Numbered from the stretch's first letter, positions 53,747 through 63,303 are shown. The stretch is DNA of 64,000 nucleotides from an uncultured Lentibacter sp. (GCA_947497495.1 CANMGT010000001.1:992001-1056000); one strand, 5' to 3'. Numbers and translations are program-made. Notes: generated by a model not told the origin, from the sequence alone.

Positions 53747-56139
53747 AATTCACACTCTCTTGGCTGAAAGATCATCTCGACACCAGCGCCAGCGTTGACG
53801 AGATTTGCGAAGCGCTGACAGACCTTGGGCTTGAGGTTGAGGAGGTTATCAACCCTGCTGACCGTCTCAAGAGCTTTACCCTTGGCAAAGTCACCCACGC
53901 CGAGCAGCACCCTGATGCTGACCGGTTGCGCGTTTGCACGGTGCAGACCGATGAGGGCGCAAAGCAGATCGTCTGCGGCGCGCCCAATGCGCGCACGGGG
54001 ATCACCATCGTCTTGTGCAAACCGGGTGACTATGTGCCGGGCATCGACATGACGCTCAGCGTGGGCAAAATTCGCGGTGTCGAGAGCCACGGGATGATGG
54101 CATCCGAGCGCGAGCTGGAGCTGTCTGACGAGCATGACGGCATCATCGAACTGCCGAGTGGCGAGATCGGTGACAAGTTCATCGACTGGCTGGCCGAGAA
54201 CGCGCCTGAGAAGGTTGATCCGGTTATCGACATCGCCATCACGCCAAACCGCCCTGACGCGCTGGGCGTGCGTGGCATCGCGATCGACTTGGCCGCGCGC
54301 GGCCTTGGCACGCTCAAGCCCGTTGCGACGCCGACAGTTGAAGGCAACTTCCCAAGCCCTATCAAAGTCACCATCGACGCGGACGCGGCGGACGACGCTT
54401 ATGTCTTCGCGGGGCGCTTGATCAAGGGCGTTACAAACGGGCCTTCGCCCGAGTGGCTGCAACAACGCCTCAAGGCGATTGGCCTGCGCCCGATCTCGAA
54501 GCTTGTCGATGTGACGAACTTTTTCACCTACGACAGAAACCGCCCTTTGCACGTGTTTGACGCGGCCAAAGTGAGGGGCGACTTACGCATTCACCGCGCC
54601 AAGGCTGGCGACACTGTCGTTGGCTTGGACGAGAAGGAATATACCTTCTCGGGCGGGCAGGTTGTGATCTCTGATGACAATGGCATCGAGAGCATCGCGG
54701 GCATCATGGGCGGCTTGGAAACGGGTTGCACGGACGCCACGACAGATGTGTTCCTTGAGGCCGCTTACTGGGATCATATCCAGATCGCTATGACGGGCCG
54801 TGCGCTCAAGATCAACTCGGATGCGCGCTACCGCAACGAGCGCGGCATTGACCCTGCCTACAACATGCAGGCGATGGAAGACGCGACAGCGATGATCCTT
54901 GAGCTGTGCGGCGGCGAGGCGTCGAATGTTGTTGTCGCGGGCAAGGTGCCTGACGTGAGCCGCGCCTATAAGCTTGACGCGAAACGCGTGCAGAGCCTTG
55001 TTGGCATGGACATTCCCGAAGGCACGCAGCGCCAGACCCTGACAGCACTTGGCTTCAAGCTTGAGGGCAACATGGCATGGGTGCCAAGCTGGCGGCCCGA
55101 CGTTCAAGGCGAGGCTGACCTTGTTGAGGAAGTGGCACGGATTGCGAGCCTGACCAAGCTGGTCGGCAAGCCGCTCAAGCGTGTGCAAGACGGTGTGCCA
55201 AAGGCCATTTTGCTGCCGATGCAAAAGCGCGAACAAGTTGCGCGCCGTATGGCGGCGGGGCTTGGCTACAACGAGTGCGTGACCTACTCGTTCGTTGACC
55301 AGAAAAGCGCTGCGCTGTTTGGCGGTGGCGAGAACGCGACCAAGCTTGAGAACCCGATTTCAAGCGAGATGAGCCATATGCGCCCCGACTTGCTCGTTGG
55401 CCTGCTACAAGCCGCAGCGCGCAACCAAGCGCGCGGCTTTGCCGACTTGGCGCTGTTTGAGGTTGGCCCTGTTTTCCACGGCGGCGAGCCGGGCGAGCAG
55501 GCGCTGCAAGTTTCTGGCCTGCTTGTTGGCAAGACCGGCCCGAAAGATGTGCACGGCGAAAGCCGCAGCGTTGACGTGTTTGACGCCAAGGCCGACGCCG
55601 AAGCTGTGCTGAACGCGATTGGTGCGCTTGCCAAGGTGCAAATCCTGCGTGACGGCCCTGCGTGGTGGCACCCAGGCCGCCATGGCAAAATCTGCCTTGG
55701 GCCAAAGAAAGTGCTGGGCATTTTCGGCGAGCTGCACCCCAAAGTTCTGCGTGAGATGGGCGTGAAAGGCCCTGCCGTGGCCTTCACGATCTGGCCGCAA
55801 GAAGTGCCAGCTGCGCGCAAGAAGTCAGCCACGCGCCCTGCTTTGGTTGCCAGTGACTTGCAAGCCGTCGAGCGCGACTTTGCCTTTGTCGTTGACGCAA
55901 GCGTTGAGGCGCTGACACTGGTGAACGCCGCAGCGGGCGCCGACAAGGCGCTGATCAGCGACGTGCATGTCTTTGACGAGTTCATCGGCGGCAGCCTTGG
56001 CGAGGGCAAGAAGAGCCTCGCGATTACAGTGCGCTTACAGCCGGTTGACGCCACGCTGAAGGATGACGACATCGAGGCTGTTGCCAAGAAGATCGTCGAG
56101 AAAGTCGCCAAGGCAACGGGCGGCGAGCTGCGCGGCTAA
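53743..56139 (+). CDS. pheT: Phenylalanine--tRNA ligase beta subunit
   Basis: A 798-residue PheT. N-terminal tRNA-binding domain (HPDADRLRVCTVQTDEG, residues about 45-61), the B3/B4 editing region (GLRPISKLVDVTNFF and the later ERGIDPAYNMQAM), B5 domains and the C-terminal anticodon-binding domain (LQAVERDFAFVVDA). Start ATG 53743 overlaps the preceding small gene. Converges with the LysR gene, with the stops overlapping. Confidence 0.96.
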   Translation: MKFTLSWLKDHLDTSASVDEICEALTDLGLEVEEVINPADRLKSFTLGKVTHAEQHPDADRLRVCTVQTDEGAKQIVCGAPNARTGITIVLCKPGDYVPGIDMTLSVGKIRGVESHGMMASERELELSDEHDGIIELPSGEIGDKFIDWLAENAPEKVDPVIDIAITPNRPDALGVRGIAIDLAARGLGTLKPVATPTVEGNFPSPIKVTIDADAADDAYVFAGRLIKGVTNGPSPEWLQQRLKAIGLRPISKLVDVTNFFTYDRNRPLHVFDAAKVRGDLRIHRAKAGDTVVGLDEKEYTFSGGQVVISDDNGIESIAGIMGGLETGCTDATTDVFLEAAYWDHIQIAMTGRALKINSDARYRNERGIDPAYNMQAMEDATAMILELCGGEASNVVVAGKVPDVSRAYKLDAKRVQSLVGMDIPEGTQRQTLTALGFKLEGNMAWVPSWRPDVQGEADLVEEVARIASLTKLVGKPLKRVQDGVPKAILLPMQKREQVARRMAAGLGYNECVTYSFVDQKSAALFGGGENATKLENPISSEMSHMRPDLLVGLLQAAARNQARGFADLALFEVGPVFHGGEPGEQALQVSGLLVGKTGPKDVHGESRSVDVFDAKADAEAVLNAIGALAKVQILRDGPAWWHPGRHGKICLGPKKVLGIFGELHPKVLREMGVKGPAVAFTIWPQEVPAARKKSATRPALVASDLQAVERDFAFVVDASVEALTLVNAAAGADKALISDVHVFDEFIGGSLGEGKKSLAITVRLQPVDATLKDDDIEAVAKKIVEKVAKATGGELRG

Positions 56140-57035
56140 GAAGGCTTTGGCGCCGCAATGGCCTCTGCGAGAATATCAAATGCCAGCCTGATCCTCGGGC
56201 TGGTGTGAAGCTCGCGGTGACTGACAAGCCAGTAGGGGAAGGACACTTCCAGAACCGAGGGCAGCACGGCTTCCATGTCGGGGCAGGCCTTCGCCACTTC
56301 CGTGTCCATCGCGCAGATACCGAGGCCTGCTTTGGCCATTTCCCAAGCGACCAGCCCGTTCTCCGAGGAGGCGCGAAACTGCGCCGCTGTCAGGGATACA
56401 CCCATTGTCGCGAGAAAGCTGACCGTCTGATCGGGGGTGCCAAAGGCGACCCAGTCGAGCTTGGCGAGGTCATCAATGGTTTGCGGTCGCCCCACGCGGT
56501 CTAGCATCTCTTTGGTGGCGTAAAACTGCCCTGTTGCCTCGCGCACCAGCCGCGCGACAAGCTCGGGCTGGTCGGGGCGCAGGTTGCGCACGGCGATGTC
56601 GGCCTCGCGCTTCATCAGGTTGGTGATGTCGTTGGTTGCGACAACCTCGACGCTCAGCAGAGGGGCGACTTTGCGGATGCTTAAGAGCACCGAAGGCATC
56701 AGGTGTGCCGAGAAAATATCACTCGCAGTAATGCGGATGTGGCCCGACAGATCAGAGCGCTGGCCGCTGGCGGCGAGGGCCACACGCTCGGCGGCGTTGC
56801 CCATCTCGCGGGTGTGCTCAAGCAGCTCGCGGCCCGCATCTGTTATGGTCAGGCGCTTGCCGTGACGCTCAAACAGCAGCAAGCCGAGCTGGCTTTCGAG
56901 GGCGGCGACTTGGCGGCTGAGCGTGGGCTGGGTAAGGCCCAGCTGCCGCGCTCCTGCCGAAAAAGAGCCTGTTTCGGCGGTTGCCAGAAAGCCGTGCAGC
57001 AAGTTCCAATCCGGCGTATTTGAACGTTTTATCAT
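56136..57035 (-). CDS. LysR-family transcriptional regulator
   Basis: A 299-residue LysR protein from ATG 57035 (MIKRSNTPDWNLLHGFLATA); a frame up to 57107 is possible but less typical. The HTH is GSFSAGARQLGLTQPTLSRQ followed by VAALESQLGLLLFERHGKRL. The ligand domain has IRITASDIFSAHLMPSVL. It is divergent from the methyltransferase gene by 84 bp and probably regulates it or itself. Confidence 0.9.
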   Translation of the reverse strand: MIKRSNTPDWNLLHGFLATAETGSFSAGARQLGLTQPTLSRQVAALESQLGLLLFERHGKRLTITDAGRELLEHTREMGNAAERVALAASGQRSDLSGHIRITASDIFSAHLMPSVLLSIRKVAPLLSVEVVATNDITNLMKREADIAVRNLRPDQPELVARLVREATGQFYATKEMLDRVGRPQTIDDLAKLDWVAFGTPDQTVSFLATMGVSLTAAQFRASSENGLVAWEMAKAGLGICAMDTEVAKACPDMEAVLPSVLEVSFPYWLVSHRELHTSPRIRLAFDILAEAIAAPKPS

Positions 57036-57119
57036 GCGTTTATGTATAAGCAGGCTGCAAATTTCGTCAATTACACTCGTTTGCATACGCAAATAAGGTA
57101 AGCGCAAAGGAGAATGGCT

Positions 57120-57746
57120 ATGGTTGACAGTGCAACATTCTGGGACAAGGTCGCGCCCAAATATGCGGAAAGCAAAATCCGCGACATGGCGGCTTACGAG
57201 TATACGCTGGAGCGCACGCGGAGCTATTTGAAGGAAAGTGATGCCGTGCTCGAGCTTGGCTGTGGCACCGGCTCGACAGCGCTTCTGCTGGCGCCTGATG
57301 TGCGCCAGATCACCGGTACGGATATTTCGTCACAGATGATCAAGATCGCGCAGGGCAAGGCGCAAGACGTGCCAAACGCCGATTTCAGGATGCAATCCGG
57401 GAAGGCTGCAACCGAATTGAAAGAGCCGTTTGATGTGGTCATGGGCTTTAACTTCTTTCACCTTGCGCCAACCCCCGGGGCGCTGATCGCTGATATCTAC
57501 GAGATGTTGCCAGAGGGCGGATTGTTTATCAGCAAGACGCCCTGCCTGACGGACAGGGCCTTTGGCTGGAAACGCTTTCTGGTGTTGGCGGCGCTGCCCG
57601 TGATGCGCCTGCTGGGCAAGGCCCCTGCGGTTGGCTTGTTCACGATCGCTGAGATTGACCGGATGATTCAGGAGGCTGGTTTTGACATCGTCGAATCTGG
57701 CAATTTCCCCTCGATTTCGCGTTATGTCGTAGCGCGGCGGCGCTAG
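57120..57746 (+). CDS. Class I SAM-dependent methyltransferase
   Basis: A 208-residue methyltransferase. SAM motif VLELGCGTGSTALLLA near residue 42 and GFNFFHLAPTPGALIADIYEMLPEGGLFISK as the later core (located at residues about 108-138). Start ATG 57120 is set by AAAGGAG seven bases upstream; ATG 57114 is too close to that site. A hydrophobic stretch near the C-terminus (FLVLAALPVMRLLG) is unusual and may contact membranes or quinone-like substrates. Substrate unknown. Confidence 0.85.
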   Translation: MVDSATFWDKVAPKYAESKIRDMAAYEYTLERTRSYLKESDAVLELGCGTGSTALLLAPDVRQITGTDISSQMIKIAQGKAQDVPNADFRMQSGKAATELKEPFDVVMGFNFFHLAPTPGALIADIYEMLPEGGLFISKTPCLTDRAFGWKRFLVLAALPVMRLLGKAPAVGLFTIAEIDRMIQEAGFDIVESGNFPSISRYVVARRR

Positions 57747-57798
57747 ACCTGCGGGGAGACTGTGCTAAACATGGCGCGCAAAGCCCAAGGAGTGCGTG

Positions 57799-58245
57799 AT
57801 GTTGAAAGTTTACCTGAGCGGAGAGATCCACACCGACTGGCGCGAGCAGATTATCAGCGCCTGCGCGGGGCTTGATGTTGAGTTCAGCGCGCCTGTGACA
57901 GACCACGCCGGATCTGATGACTGCGGTGTGGCTATTTTGGGGGCCGAGCCTGACAAGTTCTGGCACGACAACAAGGGCGCGAAGGTAAACGCGATCCGCA
58001 CCCGCCGCGCGATTGGCGAGGCTGACGTTGTCGTGGTGCGTTTTGGCGAAAAGTACAAGCAGTGGAACGCGGCGTTTGATGCGGGCTATGCGAGCGCGCT
58101 CGGCAAGAGCCTGATTATCCTGCAGCAGCCCGAGCACGACCACGCCTTGAAGGAAGTTGACGCCGCCGCTTTGGCCATGACACGCACACCGCAGGAAGTG
58201 GCGCAGATTTTGCGCTATGTTCTGAGCGGTGAGCTGCCGGGGTAA
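57799..58245 (+). CDS. YtoQ family protein
   Basis: A 148-residue protein, MLKVYLSGEIHTDWREQI..., with SAPVTDHAGSDDCGVAILG and NAIRTRRAIGEADVVVVRFGEKYKQWNAAFDAGYA (residues about 60-95). This is the YtoQ family, of nucleoside 2-deoxyribosyltransferase-like fold; role not established. AAGGAG precedes ATG 57799. It is followed three bases later by the epimerase gene, so both are probably co-expressed. Confidence 0.88.
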   Translation: MLKVYLSGEIHTDWREQIISACAGLDVEFSAPVTDHAGSDDCGVAILGAEPDKFWHDNKGAKVNAIRTRRAIGEADVVVVRFGEKYKQWNAAFDAGYASALGKSLIILQQPEHDHALKEVDAAALAMTRTPQEVAQILRYVLSGELPG

Positions 58246-58248
58246 ACC

Positions 58249-59247
58249 ATGCCAAGAGCTTTGGTCACCGGCGCGGCCGGATTTATCGGGTATTTCACAA
58301 GCCAGCGTTTGCTCGATGAGGGCTACGACGTGGTCGGGCTTGACGCCATGACCGACTATTATGATGTCAGCCTCAAGCAGGCGCGACTCAAGCGGCTTGC
58401 AAGCCACAAGCGCTTTGAGTTTGTGCAGGCGCGGGTTGAAGACGAGGGCGTCTTGGCCAACATCCTGTCGCGCGGCGTTGATGTTGTCATACACCTCGCA
58501 GCGCAGGCTGGTGTGCGCTTCTCGATCGACGCGCCGCGCGGCTACCTCGAGAGCAACATCGCGGGCACTTTCGAGCTGTTGGAGGCCGCAAGGCACCACC
58601 CTGTGAAGCACCTGATGATCGCCTCCACCTCTTCCGCCTACGGCGCCAACACTGACTACCCCTATCGCGAGACAATGCGTGCCGACCATCAGATGTCGTT
58701 TTACGCGGCCACGAAAAAGGCCTGCGAGGCGATGTCGCACTCCTACGCGCACCTCTATGACATTCCGACAACCTGCTTTCGCTTTTTCACGGTCTACGGC
58801 CCGTGGGGGCGGCCCGACATGGCGCTGTTCAAGTTCACCAAGGCGATCTTGGAAGGCGCGCCGATCGACGTTTACAACCACGGTGACATGAAGCGCGACT
58901 TTACCTATGTGGAAGACTTGGTTGAACGGGTTGTTGGCTTGGCAGGTAAAGCGCCTGTCACAGGCAGGGCGCAGGCCCATGACAGCCTGTCGCCCGTCGC
59001 ACCTTGGCGGGTCGTGAACATCGGCAATGGCAGCCCTGTTGCTCTGGGTGACTTCATCGCCGCGATCGAGACCGCAACAGGCAAAACGGCAGAGAAGAAC
59101 ATGCTGCCTATGCAAGCGGGTGATGTGCCCGCAACATGGGCCGACACCGCGCTTTTGACAGAGCTTCTAGGCGAGGGCGCAAGCACCAGCGTTGAAAGTG
59201 GCGTTGCCCGTTTCGTGGACTGGTATCGCGACTTTTACAGCGCCTAG
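58249..59247 (+). CDS. NAD-dependent sugar-nucleotide epimerase (UDP-glucuronate 4-epimerase-like)
   Basis: A 332-residue extended SDR. NAD motif VTGAAGFIGYFTSQRLL, DYYDVSLKQARL, HLAAQAGVRFSIDAPRGYLESN, the catalytic SSAYG with YAATKKACE, and FFTVYGPWGRPDMA, all as in UDP-glucuronate 4-epimerases (GalA synthesis for surface polysaccharide). KRDFTYVEDLVE follows. Located alone with ytoQ rather than in a polysaccharide cluster. UDP-GlcA is the most likely substrate by similarity. Confidence 0.88.
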   Translation: MPRALVTGAAGFIGYFTSQRLLDEGYDVVGLDAMTDYYDVSLKQARLKRLASHKRFEFVQARVEDEGVLANILSRGVDVVIHLAAQAGVRFSIDAPRGYLESNIAGTFELLEAARHHPVKHLMIASTSSAYGANTDYPYRETMRADHQMSFYAATKKACEAMSHSYAHLYDIPTTCFRFFTVYGPWGRPDMALFKFTKAILEGAPIDVYNHGDMKRDFTYVEDLVERVVGLAGKAPVTGRAQAHDSLSPVAPWRVVNIGNGSPVALGDFIAAIETATGKTAEKNMLPMQAGDVPATWADTALLTELLGEGASTSVESGVARFVDWYRDFYSA

Positions 59248-59370
59248 ACTAGCGGGGAAAACTTTTGAAAGCTTCCCGTTAAAGGTTTATGCAAGATGCT
59301 GTTTATGTGTTAATAGGTCGCAGGTTGCAAAAAGCGGCCTTGAGACGACAGTTATATAACGAGGGACAAT

Positions 59371-59802
59371 ATGCTGAGCGAATTTAAAGACTTCATTGCC
59401 AAGGGCAATGTAATGGACATGGCAGTGGGTATCATCATCGGCGCGGCGTTCACCGCGATCGTTGGGTCACTTGTCGCCGACTTGATCAACCCGATCATTG
59501 GCCTTGCGATGGGTGGTGTTGATTTCACGAACAAATATGCGGTTCTGTCAGGTACCGTCGCAGAGGGCGCAACACTGGAAGCCGCTCGCGAAGCCGGCGC
59601 AGCCGTGTTTGCCTACGGTAGCTTCATCATGGCCGTCATCAACTTCCTGATCATCGCATTCGTGGTGTTCATGCTGGTGCGCTTCGTGAACAAAGCCAAA
59701 GACGCCGCTGCCAAGGAAGAAGAAGCCGCCGAAGAAGCCCCAGCGGGCCCAACCGAGCTTGACCTTCTCGCCGAGATTCGCGACGCGCTTGCCAAAAAGT
59801 AA
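59371..59802 (+). CDS. mscL: Large-conductance mechanosensitive channel MscL
   Basis: A 143-residue Msc[28 protein letters not shown] is the first membrane segment (residues about 4-30); a second lies at [24 protein letters not shown]. The cytoplasmic tail is acidic ([13 protein letters not shown]) and ends in EIRDALAKK. It opens under membrane tension at osmotic downshift. A terminator follows. Confidence 0.95.
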   Translation: MLSEFKDFIAKGNVMDMAVGIIIGAAFTAIVGSLVADLINPIIGLAMGGVDFTNKYAVLSGTVAEGATLEAAREAGAAVFAYGSFIMAVINFLIIAFVVFMLVRFVNKAKDAAAKEEEAAEEAPAGPTELDLLAEIRDALAKK

Positions 59803-59822
59803 GCCACCGCGACAGCCAAGTG

Positions 59823-59852
59823 AAAGGCCTGCCCTTAGGGGTGGGCCTTTTT
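59823..59852 (+). terminator. Terminator after mscL
   Basis: AAAGGCC (59823-59829) pairs with GGCCTTT (59844-59850), with inner GCCC/GGGT pairing and a TTTTT tail. Confidence 0.85.
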
Positions 59853-59905
59853 CGTTTTGGGGCGTAAACTTGGCTTGCGCGCGAAGACTTTTGGGAGGGC
59901 AAGAT

Positions 59906-60364
59906 ATGCTCAAGAAACTAATTGCGGCTCTTATGTTCATCGGATTTGCCATTGCGGCACAGGCTGAAACTCTGCGCGTGCATTCGCCGGGCGACGGGTT
60001 TTTGAACCTGCGCACCGGTCCGGGCAGCGGCTATGCGATCATTATGGAAATGGATCACGGCTCTTACGTCGATACCTATGAGCGCGCGGGCAACTGGGTG
60101 CGTGTGCGCCATGAAAGCGGCGCCCAAGGCTGGGCCTATCGCAAGCACATGCGCAAACTCGTTTCGAACACCAACCAGCGCACTGTCAATTCACCGGGAG
60201 ATGGCTATCTTAACTTGCGCACAGGGCCGGGGAGTAACTTTGCGATCATACGGCAAATGTATCATGGCCAGCAGGTTTGGATACTTGAACGCAGAGGTAG
60301 CTGGGTGCGCGTGCAGCATTCAAGCGGCGCAAAAGGTTGGGCGTATTCAAAATATTTGCGGTAA
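59906..60364 (+). CDS. Exported tandem SH3b-domain protein
   Basis: A 152-residue protein with a Sec signal peptide (MLKKLIAALMFIGFAIAAQA) and two near-identical SH3b units: SPGDGFLNLRTGPGSGYAII (about 26-45) and SPGDGYLNLRTGPGSNFAII (about 94-113), each ending GWAYRKHMR or GWAYSKYLR. GGGAGG lies upstream of ATG 59906. Bacterial SH3b domains often bind cell-wall peptides; no enzymatic domain is attached. Confidence 0.87.
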   Translation: MLKKLIAALMFIGFAIAAQAETLRVHSPGDGFLNLRTGPGSGYAIIMEMDHGSYVDTYERAGNWVRVRHESGAQGWAYRKHMRKLVSNTNQRTVNSPGDGYLNLRTGPGSNFAIIRQMYHGQQVWILERRGSWVRVQHSSGAKGWAYSKYLR

Positions 60365-60447
60365 AATGGGCGCAAGGTGCCATGCGGTGAGTTTTGTATT
60401 TGACTCCGCCGCGCGGCTTGGCTAATTCGCCCACACTGGTTGTGAAC

Positions 60448-60524
60448 GGCGTGATAGCTCAGCTGGTTAGAGCACAGCACTCATAATGCTGGGGTCGGTG
60501 GTTCAAGTCCACCTCACGCTACCA
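60448..60524 (+). tRNA. tRNA-Met (CAT)
   Basis: A 77-nt cloverleaf with encoded CCA. Acceptor GGCGTGA pairs with TCACGCT, D-arm TAGCTCAGCTGGTTAGAGC, anticodon arm CAGCA-CTCATAA-TGCTG gives CAT, T-arm GGTGGTTCAAGTCCACC. It lacks the initiator feature of a mismatched first pair, so elongator Met is likely; a lysidine-modified Ile-CAT tRNA is the alternative. Confidence 0.94.
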
Positions 60525-60540
60525 CAAGCACCAATGAAAA

Positions 60541-60568
60541 AGCCCTGAGTTTTGCTCAGGGCTTTTTT
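60541..60568. terminator. Bidirectional terminator between tRNA-Met and the SH3b/LRR gene
   Basis: AGCCCTGAG-TTTTG-CTCAGGGCT is a perfect 9-bp stem followed by a T-run on the plus strand and preceded by AAAA, giving a T-run on the minus strand. Confidence 0.93.
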
Positions 60569-60590
60569 GGTTTTGCGGCTGTGCGGCGCC

Positions 60591-62621
60591 TTACTCGGTG
60601 ATGACGTTCACGGCCGGATCATCGATCAGGTGCTGGATCGGCGACAGATCGGTGATCGGATTGCCTTTCAGGTTGAGGCCCGAAATGTTCTTGAGCCCCG
60701 CCAGCGCGCTGATATCGCTGATGTTGTTGCCCTTCAGGTTGAGGTAGATCAGCTTATCAAGGTTCCTCAGAACGCTGATGTCACTGATCAGGTTGTCTGA
60801 CAGATCAAGGAATGCCAGCTTCTCAAGCTTCGCCAGTGGCTTGATGTCACGCAGCGCATTGCCGCTCAGGTAAAGGTTGGCGACATAGGGGTAATCGCCG
60901 ATCAGGGAGATGTCTGTAAGCTTGGCATCTTTGATCTTGAGGATCTTGCCGGAGTGATCGCCCAGAGCAGCGCGAACCGCGGTTTCTGACTGCGGGTTCT
61001 TGGCGACAAAGGCGTCCACATCTTCGGCCTGGCTTTTCTTCAGCATCGCCATTGCTTTGTGAACCTGCAGCGGAATGGCGCACTGGCCGTAGTAGCTTTG
61101 CAGCTGGCGGTAGGCGACTTGCAAGTCTTCGTTTTTCTCAAACTCCAACCTTGGCATGATGCACGAGTCATGCCCCATCGAGCGATAGCCTTTGGAGAGC
61201 ACGCTGGAGCAGTTGGCCTGTACGTAGCCAGGCTTAACGTCTTTGGCTGAATAGCTCTTTACGCTCAAAGTCAGATCAGAGCCGTCAACACTGAAAGAAA
61301 GGTCTTTGCGAACCTTCTTAGCCTCTTCGCCAAAGCCCGCTATCTGCTGGCCTATCTCGACAGCGTCGCCGTAGTAGGCGGCTTTTTCTGTTTGGATCAG
61401 ATAATTATCCACATAGGTTTTTTTCACGGCGTCGATTTTGAACTGGCACCACTCAAGCCCTTTGGGTTGCTTGGCCTGCGTGGTCACTTTGACAGATCGT
61501 TCAAACCGAACTCGTTCTCCGGCTTTCTCTGTGTGCGATTGCGTCCAGAGCGCCGCAAACTTCCGATACTCTTCTTTGAGATCTTGTTCGCTCTTTTCTC
61601 TAACCTCGAACTGATACTCGCTCTTGAGCAAAGGCGCCTTTCCCGTGCGGCCAAACTTGGTTGCTTTTGAAGCGAAGGACGCCTCTCTTTCCAAGTCTTT
61701 CTGGCTATAGGATTTAATAAAAGTCTTTCGCTGCGAGCAGAAAATATCCTTCGACATCCAGCTGTTGTTGCGGGTGAGGTTTGGCTTCCATTTTGACTGG
61801 AACTCGCTTTTGGGCACGATGCCGATTCCGATCGCGTACCAGCCTGTTCGCGTCATGTAGGCTTTGCGATAGTCTCGTTGGTGGTTCTTCTGGCGGTCCA
61901 TCGCCTTGAAGTAGGTGAGCACTTCTCGGGCGGTTTGGCGTGATGCAATGATCACTTCGCATTTGTTGCCTGCCAATGCCAAGGCGCTTGGCGGAAAGCT
62001 GTCTTTGCTTTCGCGGCGAACCGGGTTTGATGACCTGGAGGAGCTGGCGGATTTGCTTGACGCCGTGCGGCCATTGCAGCTGCGTTTCAGCGCTTGGTGG
62101 TAGATATAACCAGCGCCTTTTTTAACGTCTCCGGGGTATTGGAAGATGATCTCGTAGTAGACATAGCCGCCGCTGTTTGTGACGACTTTTTTGATCTGCA
62201 CTTGACTGCCGTTGCGCAGCTTGGCCACCACGCCATAGTCTTTTGCGCTGGGCCCGTAGCGGACATTGGTTTGAGAGACCTTGTCGTTGCAAACCAGAGC
62301 GTTCGAGCCCACGCGAAGCTTTACGCTTGAGGCTTTGTCGGCAAAGGCCACCAGCGGAGCATAGACCCAGCCCGGGCCCTTGGCACTTTTCACATACATC
62401 CACTTGCCCGAACGTCGCAGCACAGAGACTTTGTCGCCGTTGCGCAAAACCCTGAGAATGCTTCTGCCTGTAGAGGGGCCAGAGCGCATGTTCAGCTCTC
62501 CGTCGCTGCTGTTGACGGTGCCCCTGTCGCCGACTTGCTGGGCGAATGCGGCGTCTGTTTGCGCGAAAGTGAGCGTGGCCACCAAGAGTATGATGGCGGC
62601 GATTAAGCGTAGAAATATCAT
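60591..62621 (-). CDS. Large exported SH3b / leucine-rich-repeat protein
   Basis: A 676-residue protein with a signal peptide (MIFLRLIAAIILLVATLTFA). Two SH3b-like units follow (GELNMRSGPSTGRSILRVL at about 38-56, then QTNVRYGPSAKDYGVVAKLR). A long middle region of about 350 residues, rich in Lys, Ser and Gln, has no family I recognise. The C-terminal 140 residues form internalin-type LRRs: LYLSGNALRDIKPLAKLEKL, FLDLSDNLISDISVLRNL, YLNLKGNNISDISALAG. Start ATG 62621 gives the signal peptide; a TTG at 62657 is the alternative. Probably a cell-surface or periplasmic binding protein. Confidence 0.82.
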   Translation of the reverse strand: MIFLRLIAAIILLVATLTFAQTDAAFAQQVGDRGTVNSSDGELNMRSGPSTGRSILRVLRNGDKVSVLRRSGKWMYVKSAKGPGWVYAPLVAFADKASSVKLRVGSNALVCNDKVSQTNVRYGPSAKDYGVVAKLRNGSQVQIKKVVTNSGGYVYYEIIFQYPGDVKKGAGYIYHQALKRSCNGRTASSKSASSSRSSNPVRRESKDSFPPSALALAGNKCEVIIASRQTAREVLTYFKAMDRQKNHQRDYRKAYMTRTGWYAIGIGIVPKSEFQSKWKPNLTRNNSWMSKDIFCSQRKTFIKSYSQKDLEREASFASKATKFGRTGKAPLLKSEYQFEVREKSEQDLKEEYRKFAALWTQSHTEKAGERVRFERSVKVTTQAKQPKGLEWCQFKIDAVKKTYVDNYLIQTEKAAYYGDAVEIGQQIAGFGEEAKKVRKDLSFSVDGSDLTLSVKSYSAKDVKPGYVQANCSSVLSKGYRSMGHDSCIMPRLEFEKNEDLQVAYRQLQSYYGQCAIPLQVHKAMAMLKKSQAEDVDAFVAKNPQSETAVRAALGDHSGKILKIKDAKLTDISLIGDYPYVANLYLSGNALRDIKPLAKLEKLAFLDLSDNLISDISVLRNLDKLIYLNLKGNNISDISALAGLKNISGLNLKGNPITDLSPIQHLIDDPAVNVITE

Positions 62622-62703
62622 CCGGAAAATTGCCTCGCTGTGAAATATTTTACACAACTTGCCTGAGAGGGGCCCAGCAAAGCAATAGTGTCAGCGAACT
62701 TTC

Positions 62704-63303
62704 TTACGCAGCGCGCGTCTGACGGGGGCGGATGTACCAATACCAGACGCGGTAGCCTTCGAGCGCGATCAGCGGTGTGAAGTTTATCAGGGCAGGCGGC
62801 AGGCCTTCCCAGCCGTCCTTGGCGGCCCAGTGCACCAACGTCAGCACAGCCGCGCCATAGACCCAGCGTTGCAGGGTTTTCCAGCGCGGCCCAAGTGCGC
62901 GCACAGCTGCGTCAAACGACGTGGCGGCGAGCGGCAGGAAGATCAGGAAAGCCAGCCAACCTGTCCAGATATCGAGGTGCGTGGCTTCTTCCAGAATCTT
63001 GGCGAGGCTGCCTTCTTTGATAACGTAAAACCCAAGGTGCAACGCGGCATAAGCGAAAGCAGCGACGCCAAAATAGCGGCGGTTTTTCTTCAGCCAACGT
63101 GGGAAGCTTCTGCCTTTGAAGATCATGCCAAGCGGCGTAGCGATCATCGAGATGATCATAAACCGCGCCGCGAACTCGCCAGAAGGGTGCAGCGCATGTC
63201 GCAGCGCTTTCGGGTCTGTCGAGGTGAGCACTTCACTGAGGATGCCGAAAGCGGGCAGCGCAAGCAGCAGCCAGAGCCAGTAGGGGGAAAAGCGAGAAAG
63301 CAT
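62704..63303 (-). CDS. Ferric-reductase-like haem membrane protein (MsrQ/YedZ-like)
   Basis: A 199-residue membrane protein with about six segments and conserved histidines: AALHLGFYVIKEGS, AVLTLVHWAAKDG and LRHALHPSGEFA. This is the FRD transmembrane family; MsrQ is the closest named type and passes electrons to the periplasmic methionine-sulfoxide reductase MsrP. No msrP gene is adjacent in the window, so the partner is unknown. Starts at ATG 63303. Confidence 0.8.
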   Translation of the reverse strand: MLSRFSPYWLWLLLALPAFGILSEVLTSTDPKALRHALHPSGEFAARFMIISMIATPLGMIFKGRSFPRWLKKNRRYFGVAAFAYAALHLGFYVIKEGSLAKILEEATHLDIWTGWLAFLIFLPLAATSFDAAVRALGPRWKTLQRWVYGAAVLTLVHWAAKDGWEGLPPALINFTPLIALEGYRVWYWYIRPRQTRAA

